Below, piece by piece: positions 1 to 8,726 of a stretch of 64,000 bases of DNA (positions within the stretch are counted from its first letter, which is position 1; each line of letters opens with the position of its first letter). Origin of the DNA: Opitutia bacterium Tous-C4FEB (GTDB taxonomy: Bacteria > Verrucomicrobiota > Verrucomicrobiia > Opitutales > Opitutaceae); assembly GCA_002304445.1 (NCBI GenBank), contig NEVA01000001.1:372001-436000 (forward strand). Reading direction: 5' to 3'. The position numbers and the translations under genes are program-made. The notes under the pieces are model-generated. The model searched no databases, was not told where the DNA came from, and saw only the letters and a program-made list of their open reading frames with translations.

Positions 1-863
1 GCCACCCGCACCGGAATGTCGCGGATGTCGATCTCCAGCTCCTCGGGAAACGGTTCTTCGATGAGCGCGATCTGGTCAAAGGCTCCGATGGCCTTCGTGT
101 GGTCGAGCAGGCGCAGGAGCGTCTCCTTGCTTTCATAGCGCCCGTTGGCGTCGAAGTAATACGGCAGCTTGCCGTTCGCCGTGTAAGGCGTGCGGGCATC
201 ACCGATGGCCGCGTGGATCGCGCTGATCCGCGCCATATCTTTCTCGAGCATCTCGGCCTGCGTGCCGGGCTGGCCGATTTTGATCTTCATGAAAAAATAG
301 CCCGCCTCGACCGCCGCTTTCAGTTCATCGATCGGAATGCCGTAGGCCATGAGCGGAATGCTCGCCGCCCGCGTGTGCCGGTGCGCGAGCGCCGGCCGGT
401 AGGGAGCCGGGATGAGATCGTCGAAATTGGAAATCCCGTTCTCCGCCGCGTAGAGTTGCCATACCGCGAAATCGACGCCCACGAGCGCGTTGAGGGCAAA
501 GGTCTCGCGCAACCCCGCGTGCCCCGTGATTTTTTTGCCGTAGGCATAGACGTCGTGCCGGATCGATTCGAGCAGCGCGACGGGATCGGAAAACGTCTGT
601 CCCTTGAGTTGCTGCACGGCCCACTCGCTCATCGCATACATCAGCGCGTTACCACCGCTCTCGGAGTGCCCCGCGAAGACCTGGGCGTCGCTCCACAACA
701 CACCCTGCGAACACAGTCCGATCCCCCGCTTGCCGCCCGCGCTCCCGAGCATCGCCGCGCTTTGCCAGATCTCCGACATATACCCGCCCTTGAACCCAAA
801 TGGCCGCACGAGCGGCTCCCGCTCAAAATTCGAACCGACGGTGGTGATCGTGATGGACTTCAT
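1..863 (-). CDS. Mandelate racemase / muconate lactonizing enzyme family protein (3' end beyond window)
   Basis: This is an enolase-superfamily enzyme read on the minus strand from an ATG at 863 to the window edge (about 287 codons, C-terminus missing). An in-frame TGA lies 16 codons upstream of the ATG, so this start is the only ATG choice. The visible part has the N-terminal capping domain and the first half of the barrel. It contains a MKIKIG segment with the KxK motif that carries the proton-abstracting lysine, then FDANGRY and IEEPFPE, which carry the first two metal-binding acids (Asp, Glu). The third metal ligand and the C-terminal catalytic residue lie outside the window. Members of the family remove a proton alpha to a carboxylate in sugar acids or other acids. 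It follows the cyclase gene by 72 nt on the same strand, so the two are probably co-transcribed. The substrate is unknown. Confidence 0.85.
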   Translation of the reverse strand, partial: MKSITITTVGSNFEREPLVRPFGFKGGYMSEIWQSAAMLGSAGGKRGIGLCSQGVLWSDAQVFAGHSESGGNALMYAMSEWAVQQLKGQTFSDPVALLESIRHDVYAYGKKITGHAGLRETFALNALVGVDFAVWQLYAAENGISNFDDLIPAPYRPALAHRHTRAASIPLMAYGIPIDELKAAVEAGYFFMKIKIGQPGTQAEMLEKDMARISAIHAAIGDARTPYTANGKLPYYFDANGRYESKETLLRLLDHTKAIGAFDQIALIEEPFPEELEIDIRDIPVRV

Positions 864-935
864 GGATGTCGAAAGCTTCGTGAAAAAGGAGACCGTGCCG
901 AGCCATCACCCGCCGTCAACTCTGCCGCCCGGTCT

Positions 936-1586
936 TCACGCCACCTCGATCACCGGCCGGCACATCGCGCCCGAGCAACCCGGCCAGTTAAGCGGCAGCG
1001 CCCAGAATTTTACCGGCGCCGCCAACGCAAACACTTCCGCCGGAAATTTCAGCTCCTCCACCACCCACAGCCCCGCCCCCAGCAAAATCGTGTGCGTCTC
1101 CGCGTTGATCGCGCCGCCCCCTCCGATCGAATAGTGGTCGATCCCCACGCCGCGCACGCCGCGCGCCACCAGCCAGCGCGCGCCCGCCGGATCGACATAC
1201 GGCGAGTGATGCAGCCACTCCTCCGTCTTCGCCCGCCGATAACCCCAGCCCGTTGCGAGCAACACGATCTCGCCCGCTGCGAGTCCCGGGAGTTTTTCCG
1301 CCAGCAACTCCGCCGTGATGGGCGCATCGGCGGTCAGCCCGCGCAAATCCGCGATGCGCGCCGATCCGACAAAGGTCTCCAAGGGCAACGCATCGATGCT
1401 CTTTCCGCCCGCGATCTTGTGCAGCGGCGCATCAAGGTGGCTGCCCGTGTGGGTCGCCATCGCGATCTCCTCCATCCGCCAGCCGTCCGCCGGGTGGTCC
1501 GCCGTGCGGCGAAACGACACCGGCGGATGCACCGGGCAATTCGGGGCATTATCATAGAGCGGCTGCGAGAGATCGATGAGGCGCAT
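936..1586 (-). CDS. Cyclase family protein (kynurenine formamidase-like metal hydrolase)
   Basis: The predicted protein has 216 residues. It begins MRLIDLSQPLYDNAPN, the usual start of the cyclase family (Pfam PF04199), and carries the signature HTGSHLDAP that binds a divalent metal in kynurenine formamidase and related hydrolases. A further metal-site-like segment GIDHYSIGGGG appears in the second half. An upstream in-frame ATG at 1631 would add 15 residues that look non-homologous, so the inner ATG is preferred, although neither has a strong ribosome-binding site. There is no signal peptide, so it should act in the cytoplasm. It precedes the mandelate-racemase-like gene and probably shares its transcript. 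In that setting it could open or close a lactone or amide of a sugar-acid-like compound. True kynurenine formamidase activity is possible but no other tryptophan-degradation gene is nearby. Confidence 0.85.
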   Translation of the reverse strand: MRLIDLSQPLYDNAPNCPVHPPVSFRRTADHPADGWRMEEIAMATHTGSHLDAPLHKIAGGKSIDALPLETFVGSARIADLRGLTADAPITAELLAEKLPGLAAGEIVLLATGWGYRRAKTEEWLHHSPYVDPAGARWLVARGVRGVGIDHYSIGGGGAINAETHTILLGAGLWVVEELKFPAEVFALAAPVKFWALPLNWPGCSGAMCRPVIEVA

Positions 1587-1691
1587 CGTCAAAAAGCGTT
1601 CTAATTGTGATGCCGAGGCAACCGCCGACATTTTCCTCGGTCAAGACTCGTACCGATTTGCCCTCCACGCCCCCCAGCGTTCAATCCGACC

Positions 1692-2231
1692 ATGCGTCCA
1701 ACCTACTTCATTCTCGCCCTTCTCGTCTTCACTCTCCCCATGTCCGCCCAAGAAGCCTTCCCTCCCACTCCTGCCGGCACCACCGAGCTCAAGACGCTTC
1801 CCGCCGGCGTGCTCCTGAAATCCGCCGGCCGGGGCAACTACTTCGACGGCGCCGACAATCTCTTCGGCCCGCTCTTCCGCTACATCTCAAAGCACAACAT
1901 CGCCATGACGACTCCGGTCGAGGCGCGCATCGACGATGCGGCGATGTTTTTTTGGGTCGCCGAGAGTGAGCGCACCAAGGTCGCCGGCAACGAAGCGGGG
2001 GTCGAGGTCATCAACATCCCCGAACGGCGCGTCGCCAGCCACGGCGCGCGCGGCGGCTACTCGCGCGCCAACTTCGAAACAGCCCGCACCACCCTGCTCG
2101 CCTGGCTCGCCGCCCAGTCCGCCGTCGAGGCCGCCGGCGAACCCTACGGCGTCTATTGGAACGCTCCCTACGTACCTTTCTTCCTGAAACGTTTCGAGGT
2201 CCACATCCCCGTCCGCCCACGACAACCGTGA
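1692..2231 (+). CDS. SOUL family heme-binding protein, secreted
   Basis: The 179-residue product has a clear signal peptide (residues 1-19, hydrophobic FILALLVFTLPMSA) followed by a SOUL/heme-binding domain (PF04832). Typical segments are the LFRYISKHNIAMTTPV stretch, the FFWVAE strand and the C-terminal PYVPFFLKRFEVHIPV. Bacterial SOUL proteins are suspected to bind heme or other tetrapyrroles, but physiological roles are poorly known. The gene is divergent from the cyclase operon and converges on the CvfB-like gene with a 33-nt gap. Nothing adjacent suggests a pathway. Family assignment is firm and function is not. Confidence 0.88.
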   Translation: MRPTYFILALLVFTLPMSAQEAFPPTPAGTTELKTLPAGVLLKSAGRGNYFDGADNLFGPLFRYISKHNIAMTTPVEARIDDAAMFFWVAESERTKVAGNEAGVEVINIPERRVASHGARGGYSRANFETARTTLLAWLAAQSAVEAAGEPYGVYWNAPYVPFFLKRFEVHIPVRPRQP

Positions 2232-2264
2232 TCCCACCCTGCCCGGGCTTGGGACTCCGGTTAA

Positions 2265-3107
2265 CTACGGCAGCCGGATCCCGGACGCCTCGATCACGAT
2301 CCGCTTCGCTTTAAACAGGACGCCGATCGCCTGCTTGAACGCCTTCTTGCTCACTTCGAACGTCGCGCGGATTTCCTCGGGTGGACTACCGTCGTGCAAC
2401 GCCAGCCGCCCGCTCGGGCTCGCCTTCAGCGTTTCAACAATCTTCTCCGTCAGCGGCAAGATCCGTCCGTAACCCACGCGTCCGCCGTTGAGCGTGAGGT
2501 CGATCTTCCCGTCGGGTCGCACCGCCTTGATGAACCCGTCCATCGCCTGCCCGGTCGCCAGCGGCCCAGTCAGATCGCTGAAATAAAACAGCCCGCGATG
2601 CGTGTGGTTCACCACCGCGTTGTAGCCCAACGGCGATTCCCCGGTCACGAGCAGCTTCACCGGCTGCCCCGCCACAAACGGCGGCGGCGCGAGATTCAGG
2701 TAGCGATTGAGCCGGGCGCTCGCGATGACGCGGTCGGTCTTCTCGTCGAGCGCCACCCGCACCACGAGCCACGCGCCCTCGCGCAACGGCACCGCCTGCT
2801 CCCGGATCGGCAACAACAAGTCTTTCTCCAGCCCCCAATCGAGAAACACCCCGATGCGCGGGTTGACGCTCACCACCCGCAAATAAGCAAACTCGCCCAC
2901 CATCGCGTAGGGCGTCTCCGTCGTGGCCACGATCCGGTCCTCCGAATCGCGGTAGACGAAAACATCCACCAACGCCCCGACCGCCGGCCGCTGCTTCAGC
3001 TGCTTGCCCGGCAACAACACATCGCCGTGCGTGCCCCCATCGAGAAAATAGCCCGGCGGCATCTCGCGCAGAAAAGGGAGCCGATTACGTTTACCAATTG
3101 AAGCCAT
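2265..3107 (-). CDS. CvfB-like S1-domain RNA-binding protein
   Basis: The predicted protein has 280 residues and begins MASIGKRNRLPFLREMPPG, matching the MxxIGKxNxLxVLRE opening of conserved virulence factor B / YitL proteins. An in-frame ATG at 3182 would add 25 residues of low-complexity, non-homologous sequence, so 3107 is chosen. The body holds successive S1-like OB folds: the first contains YFLDGG and DVLLPGK, the second GVFLDWGLEKDLLLP, the third DGKIDLTLN. The C-terminus (FEVSKKAFKQAIGVLFKAKRI) is the winged-helix end seen in the family. These proteins bind RNA and affect gene expression; the precise role is unsettled. It is a stand-alone gene converging with the SOUL gene. Confidence 0.9.
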   Translation of the reverse strand: MASIGKRNRLPFLREMPPGYFLDGGTHGDVLLPGKQLKQRPAVGALVDVFVYRDSEDRIVATTETPYAMVGEFAYLRVVSVNPRIGVFLDWGLEKDLLLPIREQAVPLREGAWLVVRVALDEKTDRVIASARLNRYLNLAPPPFVAGQPVKLLVTGESPLGYNAVVNHTHRGLFYFSDLTGPLATGQAMDGFIKAVRPDGKIDLTLNGGRVGYGRILPLTEKIVETLKASPSGRLALHDGSPPEEIRATFEVSKKAFKQAIGVLFKAKRIVIEASGIRLP

Positions 3108-3328
3108 GTGCCCGCCAACGTGCCCAATTCCCCCCGCAAGAGGAGGCAAATCGCACGGCGTTTTCTTGGTGCGCGGCATCACCGAACGCGGCAGTTCAAC
3201 CCGACGCCAAGCGCACTCGCCGCCGCCACTCCCGTGCGCTCGGCCCCTGAACGCGCTTCGGCTCTTGCGAACCCACCCCGCTCTTCAAAGTTTCCTCTCA
3301 GCCAGCCCCGCTTTTGCCCCAAGCCCAA

Positions 3329-6232
3329 ATGTCCACGATCCATCAACCCCATGCGATTTCCCGGACTTCCACTCGGGGCGCCCTTCTTCCGACTTTAATG
3401 GTCAACGTTCTTATCGCCGGCGTCGGCACCTTGCTTCCACTCAGTGCGGACCCCGCCACCGCCGAGGCGCTCTTCGTCCGCCGCGTCCAGCCGCTCTTCG
3501 CCGAGAAATGCATCTCCTGCCACGGCCAGGACGAAGCCAAGGTCAAGGGCGGCCTCGATCTTCGCACCCAAGCCGCATTTCTCATCGGCGGCGACAGCGG
3601 CCCCTCGATCGACACCGCCAATTTCGCAAAGAGTCCGATCCTACTCGCCGTGCTCCGCCAAAGCGAAGACTTCGAGGCGATGCCGCCGAAGGAGGCCGAC
3701 AAACTTTCCTCCGAACAAATCGGCTGGCTCCAATCTTGGATCTCCGCCGGCGCACCTTGGCCCGACGACGCCAAACAAAAGTCCATCGCGGCGGCGAACG
3801 CCGAAAAATGGTCCGCCGAAGACGGCGTCATCATGCCGACGAGCGGTGGCCTATCTCCCGATTGGACAAACCGCCGCTACAAACCCGAGGGCATGTGGGC
3901 GTATCAGCCCGTCAAGAAGCCCGCTGTCCCCGAGATCGGCCCGCACCCCATCGACGCGTTTCTCGCCGCGCGCCTGCCCGCCGGCCTGCCGCTCGCTCCG
4001 CCCGCCGACGCCCGCACCTTCATCCGCCGCGCCACCTTTGATCTTCTCGGTCTCCCGCCGACCCCCGACGAGGTCGCCGCCTTCGAGCGCGCGACGATCG
4101 AGAATCCAAAATCGGCAATCGAAAATCTATTCACCCGCCTCCTCGCCAGCCCGCACTACGGCGAGCGGATGGCGCAGCACTGGCTCGACGTCGTGCGCTA
4201 CGCCGACAGCAGCGGCTTCGCCAACGACTACGAACGCGGCAATGCCTGGCGCTACCGCGACTACGTCGTCCGCTCGTTCAACTCTGACAAGCCCTACGAC
4301 GAATTCGCCCGCGAGCAGATCGCCGGCGACGAACTAGCCACCCATGGCCCCGACGCGTTGCTCGCGACCGGCTTCCTCCGCATGGGCCCTTGGGAACTCA
4401 CCGGCATGGAAGTCCCCAAAATCGCCCGCCAACGTTTCCTCGACGATGTCACCAACGGCGCCGGCGAGACGTTTCTCGCGCAGTCGCTCCAGTGCGCACG
4501 CTGCCACGATCACAAGTTCGATCCGGTGCCCACGCGCGATTATTACGCCATCCAGGCGGTCTTCGCCACCACCCAGCTCAGCGAGCGCCCCGCCGCGTTT
4601 CTCCCCGCGGAGAATCTCGAAGGCTTCGACGAGAAAAAATATTTGGAGCCGCGCCGCGCCTCTTACCTCGCCACGCTGGAGCGGCTCGACTCCCAACTCG
4701 TTGCCGCCGCCGAATCATGGTTCACTGAGCGCAACCTTGACCCGACCGCTTGGCGAGCCGCCGTGGCCGAGGCTATGGCCAAGCGCGGGGAAAGTGCCGG
4801 CCGTCGGCGTGAGTTCAACGGCGTCTTTGAACAAGCCCGCGGAATCCTCACCCGCAAAAAAATTCCGGAAGAACAATTCCCACCGAAACTCGTCGGCTTT
4901 AGCCCCGAGGACTACGGCAACGAACGCGTCGCTCGCAAAGGTCTCGAACGCCTCAGGTGGGAACTCGACCGCTACGAGCCCGTGGCCCTCGCCGTTTACT
5001 ACGGTCGCACGCCCGACCTGAAATCCGTCAACGCCCCCATGCGGATGCCCGCCACCCGCATGACCGAGGGCGAACTCGAAGAGACGCGCATCTTGCCTTA
5101 CGGCGATCCGTTCGGCGGCCAAGAGCCCGTCGCCCCCGGCGTGCTCAGCGCTATCGGTCTCCCGCCGCCGTCCGCGATCCCCGCCGCGATCGAAGGCCGT
5201 CGAGCCGCGTTCGCCGCCTGGGTCGCCGACCCCGCCAATCCGCTCACTACCCGCGCCATCGTTAATCGCGTCTGGCTTTGGCACTTTGGTCAGCCGCTCG
5301 CCGGCAACCCCAATAACTTCGGCAGCACGGGCAAGAAGCCCACGCACCCCGAACTCCTCGACTGGCTGGCCGCTACTTTCGTCGAAGAGGGTTGGTCTTT
5401 CAAAAAACTGCACCGCCTCATCATGACCAGCGAGGCCTATCGCCGCTCCACCGCGCACCCCGACCGCAAGCTCCTCGCCGAGAAAGACCCGGCCGGCACG
5501 AGCTACGCCGCCTTCACCCCGCGCCGGCTCACCGCCGAGGAATTGCGCGATGCCATGCTCGCGACCACCGGAGAGCTCAATCCCACCCTCGGCGGCATCC
5601 CGAACCGCCCCGAGATGAATCTCGAAGCCGCCCTCCAACCGCGCCAAGTCATGGGCACCTTTGCCTCCGCTTGGGTCCCCAACCCGCTCCCGGCCCAGCG
5701 CCACCGCCGCAGCCTCTACGCCCTGAAAATCCGCGGCCTGCCCGATCCAGCGATGGAGGTGTTCAACCAGCCCACGCCCGATTTTTCCTGCGAACGCCGC
5801 GACGCCTCCGCCGTCACGCCTCAGGTTTTCAGTCTTTTCAACAGCGCTGCGAGCCACGGTCGTGCCCTAGCGCTCGCTGCGCGCGCGATCAAGGAGACCT
5901 CCACCGACGCCGCTGCGGTCGCCCGCTGCTTCACACTCGCATTCTCCCGTGCACCAAACGCCGCTGAACTCGCGGCCTGTCTTTCGCATTGGAAGAAAAC
6001 CGCCGACCTTATCGCCGGAGACAAACCCGTCTCCTCCGCTCCACCGCTCGAAGTCCTGCGCGAAGCCGTCGAGGAAAACACCGGCGAGAAATTTTCCTTC
6101 TCCGAGCGCCTCCACGCCAACGCCGATTTCGTTCCCGACCTTCGGCCGGCCGACGTTCCCCTCCGCACCCGCGCGCTGGCCGATGTCTGCCTCGCGCTCT
6201 TGAACGCCCACGAGTTTTCCTACGTTTACTAA
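3329..6232 (+). CDS. PSCyt1-PSCyt2-PSD1 domain protein (planctomycete-type cytochrome c)
   Basis: The 967-residue exported protein has three Pfam-type blocks in order. An N-terminal single-heme PSCyt1 domain carries the heme motif CISCH at residues 61-65 and the segment GLDLRTQAAFLIGGDSG. DUF1549 (PSCyt2) follows in the middle, with HYGERMAQHWLDVVRYADSSG and a CARCHDHKFDP motif. DUF1553 (PSD1) forms the C-terminal half, with RAIVNRVWLWHFG and NNFGSTGKKPTHPELLDWLA. The ATG at 3329 leads into a hydrophobic export signal; an upstream TTG at 3314 is less likely. The next gene, a DUF1501 protein, starts 15 nt downstream, the standard partner arrangement in Planctomycetes and Verrucomicrobia. The pair is thought to be a cell-surface or periplasmic system for degrading complex compounds, but no activity has been established. 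A decayed relative of its first domain lies at 14.9 kb. Confidence 0.93.
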   Translation: MSTIHQPHAISRTSTRGALLPTLMVNVLIAGVGTLLPLSADPATAEALFVRRVQPLFAEKCISCHGQDEAKVKGGLDLRTQAAFLIGGDSGPSIDTANFAKSPILLAVLRQSEDFEAMPPKEADKLSSEQIGWLQSWISAGAPWPDDAKQKSIAAANAEKWSAEDGVIMPTSGGLSPDWTNRRYKPEGMWAYQPVKKPAVPEIGPHPIDAFLAARLPAGLPLAPPADARTFIRRATFDLLGLPPTPDEVAAFERATIENPKSAIENLFTRLLASPHYGERMAQHWLDVVRYADSSGFANDYERGNAWRYRDYVVRSFNSDKPYDEFAREQIAGDELATHGPDALLATGFLRMGPWELTGMEVPKIARQRFLDDVTNGAGETFLAQSLQCARCHDHKFDPVPTRDYYAIQAVFATTQLSERPAAFLPAENLEGFDEKKYLEPRRASYLATLERLDSQLVAAAESWFTERNLDPTAWRAAVAEAMAKRGESAGRRREFNGVFEQARGILTRKKIPEEQFPPKLVGFSPEDYGNERVARKGLERLRWELDRYEPVALAVYYGRTPDLKSVNAPMRMPATRMTEGELEETRILPYGDPFGGQEPVAPGVLSAIGLPPPSAIPAAIEGRRAAFAAWVADPANPLTTRAIVNRVWLWHFGQPLAGNPNNFGSTGKKPTHPELLDWLAATFVEEGWSFKKLHRLIMTSEAYRRSTAHPDRKLLAEKDPAGTSYAAFTPRRLTAEELRDAMLATTGELNPTLGGIPNRPEMNLEAALQPRQVMGTFASAWVPNPLPAQRHRRSLYALKIRGLPDPAMEVFNQPTPDFSCERRDASAVTPQVFSLFNSAASHGRALALAARAIKETSTDAAAVARCFTLAFSRAPNAAELAACLSHWKKTADLIAGDKPVSSAPPLEVLREAVEENTGEKFSFSERLHANADFVPDLRPADVPLRTRALADVCLALLNAHEFSYVY

Positions 6233-6247
6233 AACCGTTATCCCCCA

Positions 6248-7696
6248 ATGAGCACACCCTACTTTCCTTGTGCCGGCGCCCGTGCCCTCCACGCGCCCAC
6301 GCGTCGCGATTTCCTATACAGCCTCGGCGCCAGCGTCGGCAGCGTCGCCTTCTCGGCCCTCATCTCCCGCGATCTCGCCGCCCAAACCCCATCGTCCCCA
6401 CCGGGGCCGCTCGCACCCAAACCCGGTCATTTCCCCGCCAAAGCCAAAAACTGCATTTTCCTGATGATGGAGGGCGGCCCTTCGCACATCGACACCTTCG
6501 ACCCCAAGCCGGCTCTCTCGCGCCTGCACCTCCAAGAGTTCATCCGCGAGGGAAAGCAGAAATCCGCGATGGAAAGCGGCAAACGCTACTACGTCCAAAG
6601 CCCGTTTTCGTTTCACAAGGTCGGTCAAAGCGGCGCCGACATGGCGACCAATTGGTCTCACCTCGCCAAGGTCGCCGACGATCTCTGTTTCTACCGCGGT
6701 TGCCAGGTGGACAGCGTGAATCACCCGACCGCGATGTATCAGATGAACACCGGCAACCGTTTCGGCGGTGACCCCGGCTTCGGCTCTTGGGTCAACTACG
6801 GCCTCGGCTCTCTCAACCAAGACCTCCCCGGCTTCATCGTCCTGCCCGAAGTTTCCTACCCGCAGGGCGGCGCCGCCAACTGGAGCAACGGCTACCTCCC
6901 CGCCAGTTTCCAAGGCACCCCGCTCCGCGCGAAAGGCTCGCCCATCCTCGATCTCTCTCCACCCGCGGGCGTCACTCCGGCCCGCCAACGCGCCAACCTC
7001 GACCTCCTCGCCTCGCTCAACTCCGCCCATGCCGCCCGCCACCCCGGCCACGACGAACTCGCCGCGCGCATGGACAACTACGAACTCGCCTTCCGCATGC
7101 AGCTGCAGGTTCCCGAGACCTTGGACCTCTCCAAGGAGGACGAGAAAACCAAAGCCAGCTACGGCATCGGCCAAGACGCGACCGATGCGTTCGGCCGCAA
7201 ATGCCTGCTCGCCCGCAAGCTCGTCGAGAAAGGCGTGCGCTTTGTCCAACTCTACAACGGCACCTGGGACAGCCACGACTACATTGAGCGCGCCCACGGC
7301 AACCTCGTGCGCGGCGTGGACCAACCCATCGCCGCCCTCATCGCCGATCTCAAGCAACGCGGGCTCCTCGACAGCACGCTCGTCGTCTGGTGCGGCGAGT
7401 TCGGTCGCACCCCCGACAACGGCGTGCGCGGCGGCACCGCTTACGGCCGCGACCACAACCCGACCGCCATGACGATGTGGCTCGCCGGCGGCGGCGTGAA
7501 AGCCGGCCACACCATCGGCGCCACCGACGAAACCGGCATGACCGCCGTGGACAAGGTCCATCACGTCCGCGACGTTCATTGCACGCTCCTGCGCCTGCTC
7601 GGCTTGGACGACAACAAACTCACCTACTATCACGCCGGCCGCTTCAAACAGCTCAGCCAATTTGGCGGCACGGTCATCAAAGAACTCATCGCCTGA
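6248..7696 (+). CDS. DUF1501 domain-containing Tat-exported protein
   Basis: The 482-residue protein begins with a twin-arginine signal (TRRDFLYSLGASVGSVAFSAL, residues 18-38), so it is probably exported folded. The DUF1501 (PF07394) body resembles the alkaline phosphatase/sulfatase fold: FLMMEGGPSHIDTFDPKP near residue 75, WDSHDYIERAHG, and VVWCGEFGRTPDNG with the later YGRDHNP. These are metal-site-like segments of the family. It follows the PSCyt1/PSD1 gene by 15 nt and is almost certainly co-transcribed with it. The function of DUF1501 proteins is unproven; the fold suggests a phosphatase- or sulfatase-like hydrolase working with the cytochrome protein. Confidence 0.92.
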   Translation: MSTPYFPCAGARALHAPTRRDFLYSLGASVGSVAFSALISRDLAAQTPSSPPGPLAPKPGHFPAKAKNCIFLMMEGGPSHIDTFDPKPALSRLHLQEFIREGKQKSAMESGKRYYVQSPFSFHKVGQSGADMATNWSHLAKVADDLCFYRGCQVDSVNHPTAMYQMNTGNRFGGDPGFGSWVNYGLGSLNQDLPGFIVLPEVSYPQGGAANWSNGYLPASFQGTPLRAKGSPILDLSPPAGVTPARQRANLDLLASLNSAHAARHPGHDELAARMDNYELAFRMQLQVPETLDLSKEDEKTKASYGIGQDATDAFGRKCLLARKLVEKGVRFVQLYNGTWDSHDYIERAHGNLVRGVDQPIAALIADLKQRGLLDSTLVVWCGEFGRTPDNGVRGGTAYGRDHNPTAMTMWLAGGGVKAGHTIGATDETGMTAVDKVHHVRDVHCTLLRLLGLDDNKLTYYHAGRFKQLSQFGGTVIKELIA

Positions 7697-7704
7697 TTCC
7701 ACCG

Positions 7705-8649
7705 GTGTCATCGCTTCCACCCACCCTCCGCCCGCTGCTCGCCTCCGACCACGCGGCGACCGCCCAACTGCTCCACCGTTCCCTCGTCGATTGGTATCAA
7801 AGCCGCCTCAATCAGGGCGCCCGCTTCGGCGCCTCAGCCGATCCTTTTCGCCTCTTTCCCGAGGTCTACGCCGCGCTCGATCCCGGTGAAGCGCTCGCCG
7901 CCTGCGACCCCACTTCAGGCGACTTACTTGGCGTGTGCTTTGTCCATCCGCGCCCCACGCACATCGCCCTCGGGATCGTCGCCACCGCGCCCGAGGCTCA
8001 GGGCCGCGGCGTCGCGCGCGCCTTGCTTGCGCCCGCGTTGGCGCTCGCCCGGCGCACCCAACGACCCGTGCGACTCGTTTCCAGCCTGCTCAATCTGGAT
8101 TCCTTTTCGCTCTACTCACGGCTCGGTTTTGTCCCGCACACGATCTACCAAGACCTCACTCTCACCGTCCCCGCCGCCGGCTTGCCCGGTTCTCCTCCGC
8201 CCGGCGCCGCACGCGTGCGGCTCGTGACCGATCCCGTCGAGGCCCCGCGGCTCGCCGCCTTCGAACTCGCCTGGCAAGGCCTCGACCGCACCACCGACTA
8301 CACCTTTTTCCTACGCAACTCCGTCGGCGACTGGCGCACGTGGGTGCTCGAAAACGCCGCCGGAGAACTCGAGGGTTTTCTCGTTGCGAGCCACCACCCC
8401 TCGTGCGTCATGCTCGGTCCCGGCGTCACCCGTGATGAAACCGCCGCCGCGGCCCTGCTCTGGCGCGCCCTCGACGCGCAGCGCGGCGCGAGCCCGGTCT
8501 TCCTCGTGCCCTGCACCGCCGCCGGCCTCGTGCACCAGTGCTACGCTTGGGGTGCCCGCAACGTCGAACTCCACGCCGCCCAAGCCCTCGGCCCAGTCGC
8601 ACCCGCACGCGGCCTGACCTTCCCCACCTTTCTCCCCGAAACCGGGTAA
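7705..8649 (+). CDS. GNAT family N-acetyltransferase, two-domain
   Basis: The 314-residue product starts at a GTG located 8 nt after the DUF1501 stop. The open frame extends further upstream, but only as arginine-rich antisense-type sequence overlapping DUF1501, so the start is placed here. The N-terminal half is a GNAT domain with the acetyl-CoA loop VATAPEAQGRGVARALL and the LYSRLGFVP end motif. The second half (FLVASHH, VFLVPCTAAGLVHQCYAWG) looks like a degenerate second GNAT unit. The acceptor substrate is unknown. The tight spacing suggests translational coupling to the upstream cytochrome/DUF1501 operon, an unusual partner for those genes. Confidence 0.8.
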   Translation: MSSLPPTLRPLLASDHAATAQLLHRSLVDWYQSRLNQGARFGASADPFRLFPEVYAALDPGEALAACDPTSGDLLGVCFVHPRPTHIALGIVATAPEAQGRGVARALLAPALALARRTQRPVRLVSSLLNLDSFSLYSRLGFVPHTIYQDLTLTVPAAGLPGSPPPGAARVRLVTDPVEAPRLAAFELAWQGLDRTTDYTFFLRNSVGDWRTWVLENAAGELEGFLVASHHPSCVMLGPGVTRDETAAAALLWRALDAQRGASPVFLVPCTAAGLVHQCYAWGARNVELHAAQALGPVAPARGLTFPTFLPETG

Positions 8650-8726
8650 ACACCACCGCTCTGCGTTCACCCCACTCCACTCTTACCCCGCGCCTGGAGC
8701 GCCCACCTCGTCTCCCTCCCCCAACC

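Noticed and set aside
99-1604. 501-codon open frame on the plus strand
   Set aside because: It is arginine- and histidine-rich antisense of the cyclase and mandelate-racemase-like genes, which carry clear family motifs on the minus strand.
3314-3328. TTG start for the PSCyt1/PSD1 gene, five codons upstream
   Set aside because: An ATG follows immediately at 3329 in the same frame and no ribosome-binding site favours the TTG.
4715-5857. 380-codon frame on the minus strand within the PSCyt1/PSD1 gene, and similar long frames under DUF1501 and the sulfatases
   Set aside because: These are GC-driven shadows: glycine/valine/glutamate-rich without domains, opposite genes with well-conserved motifs.
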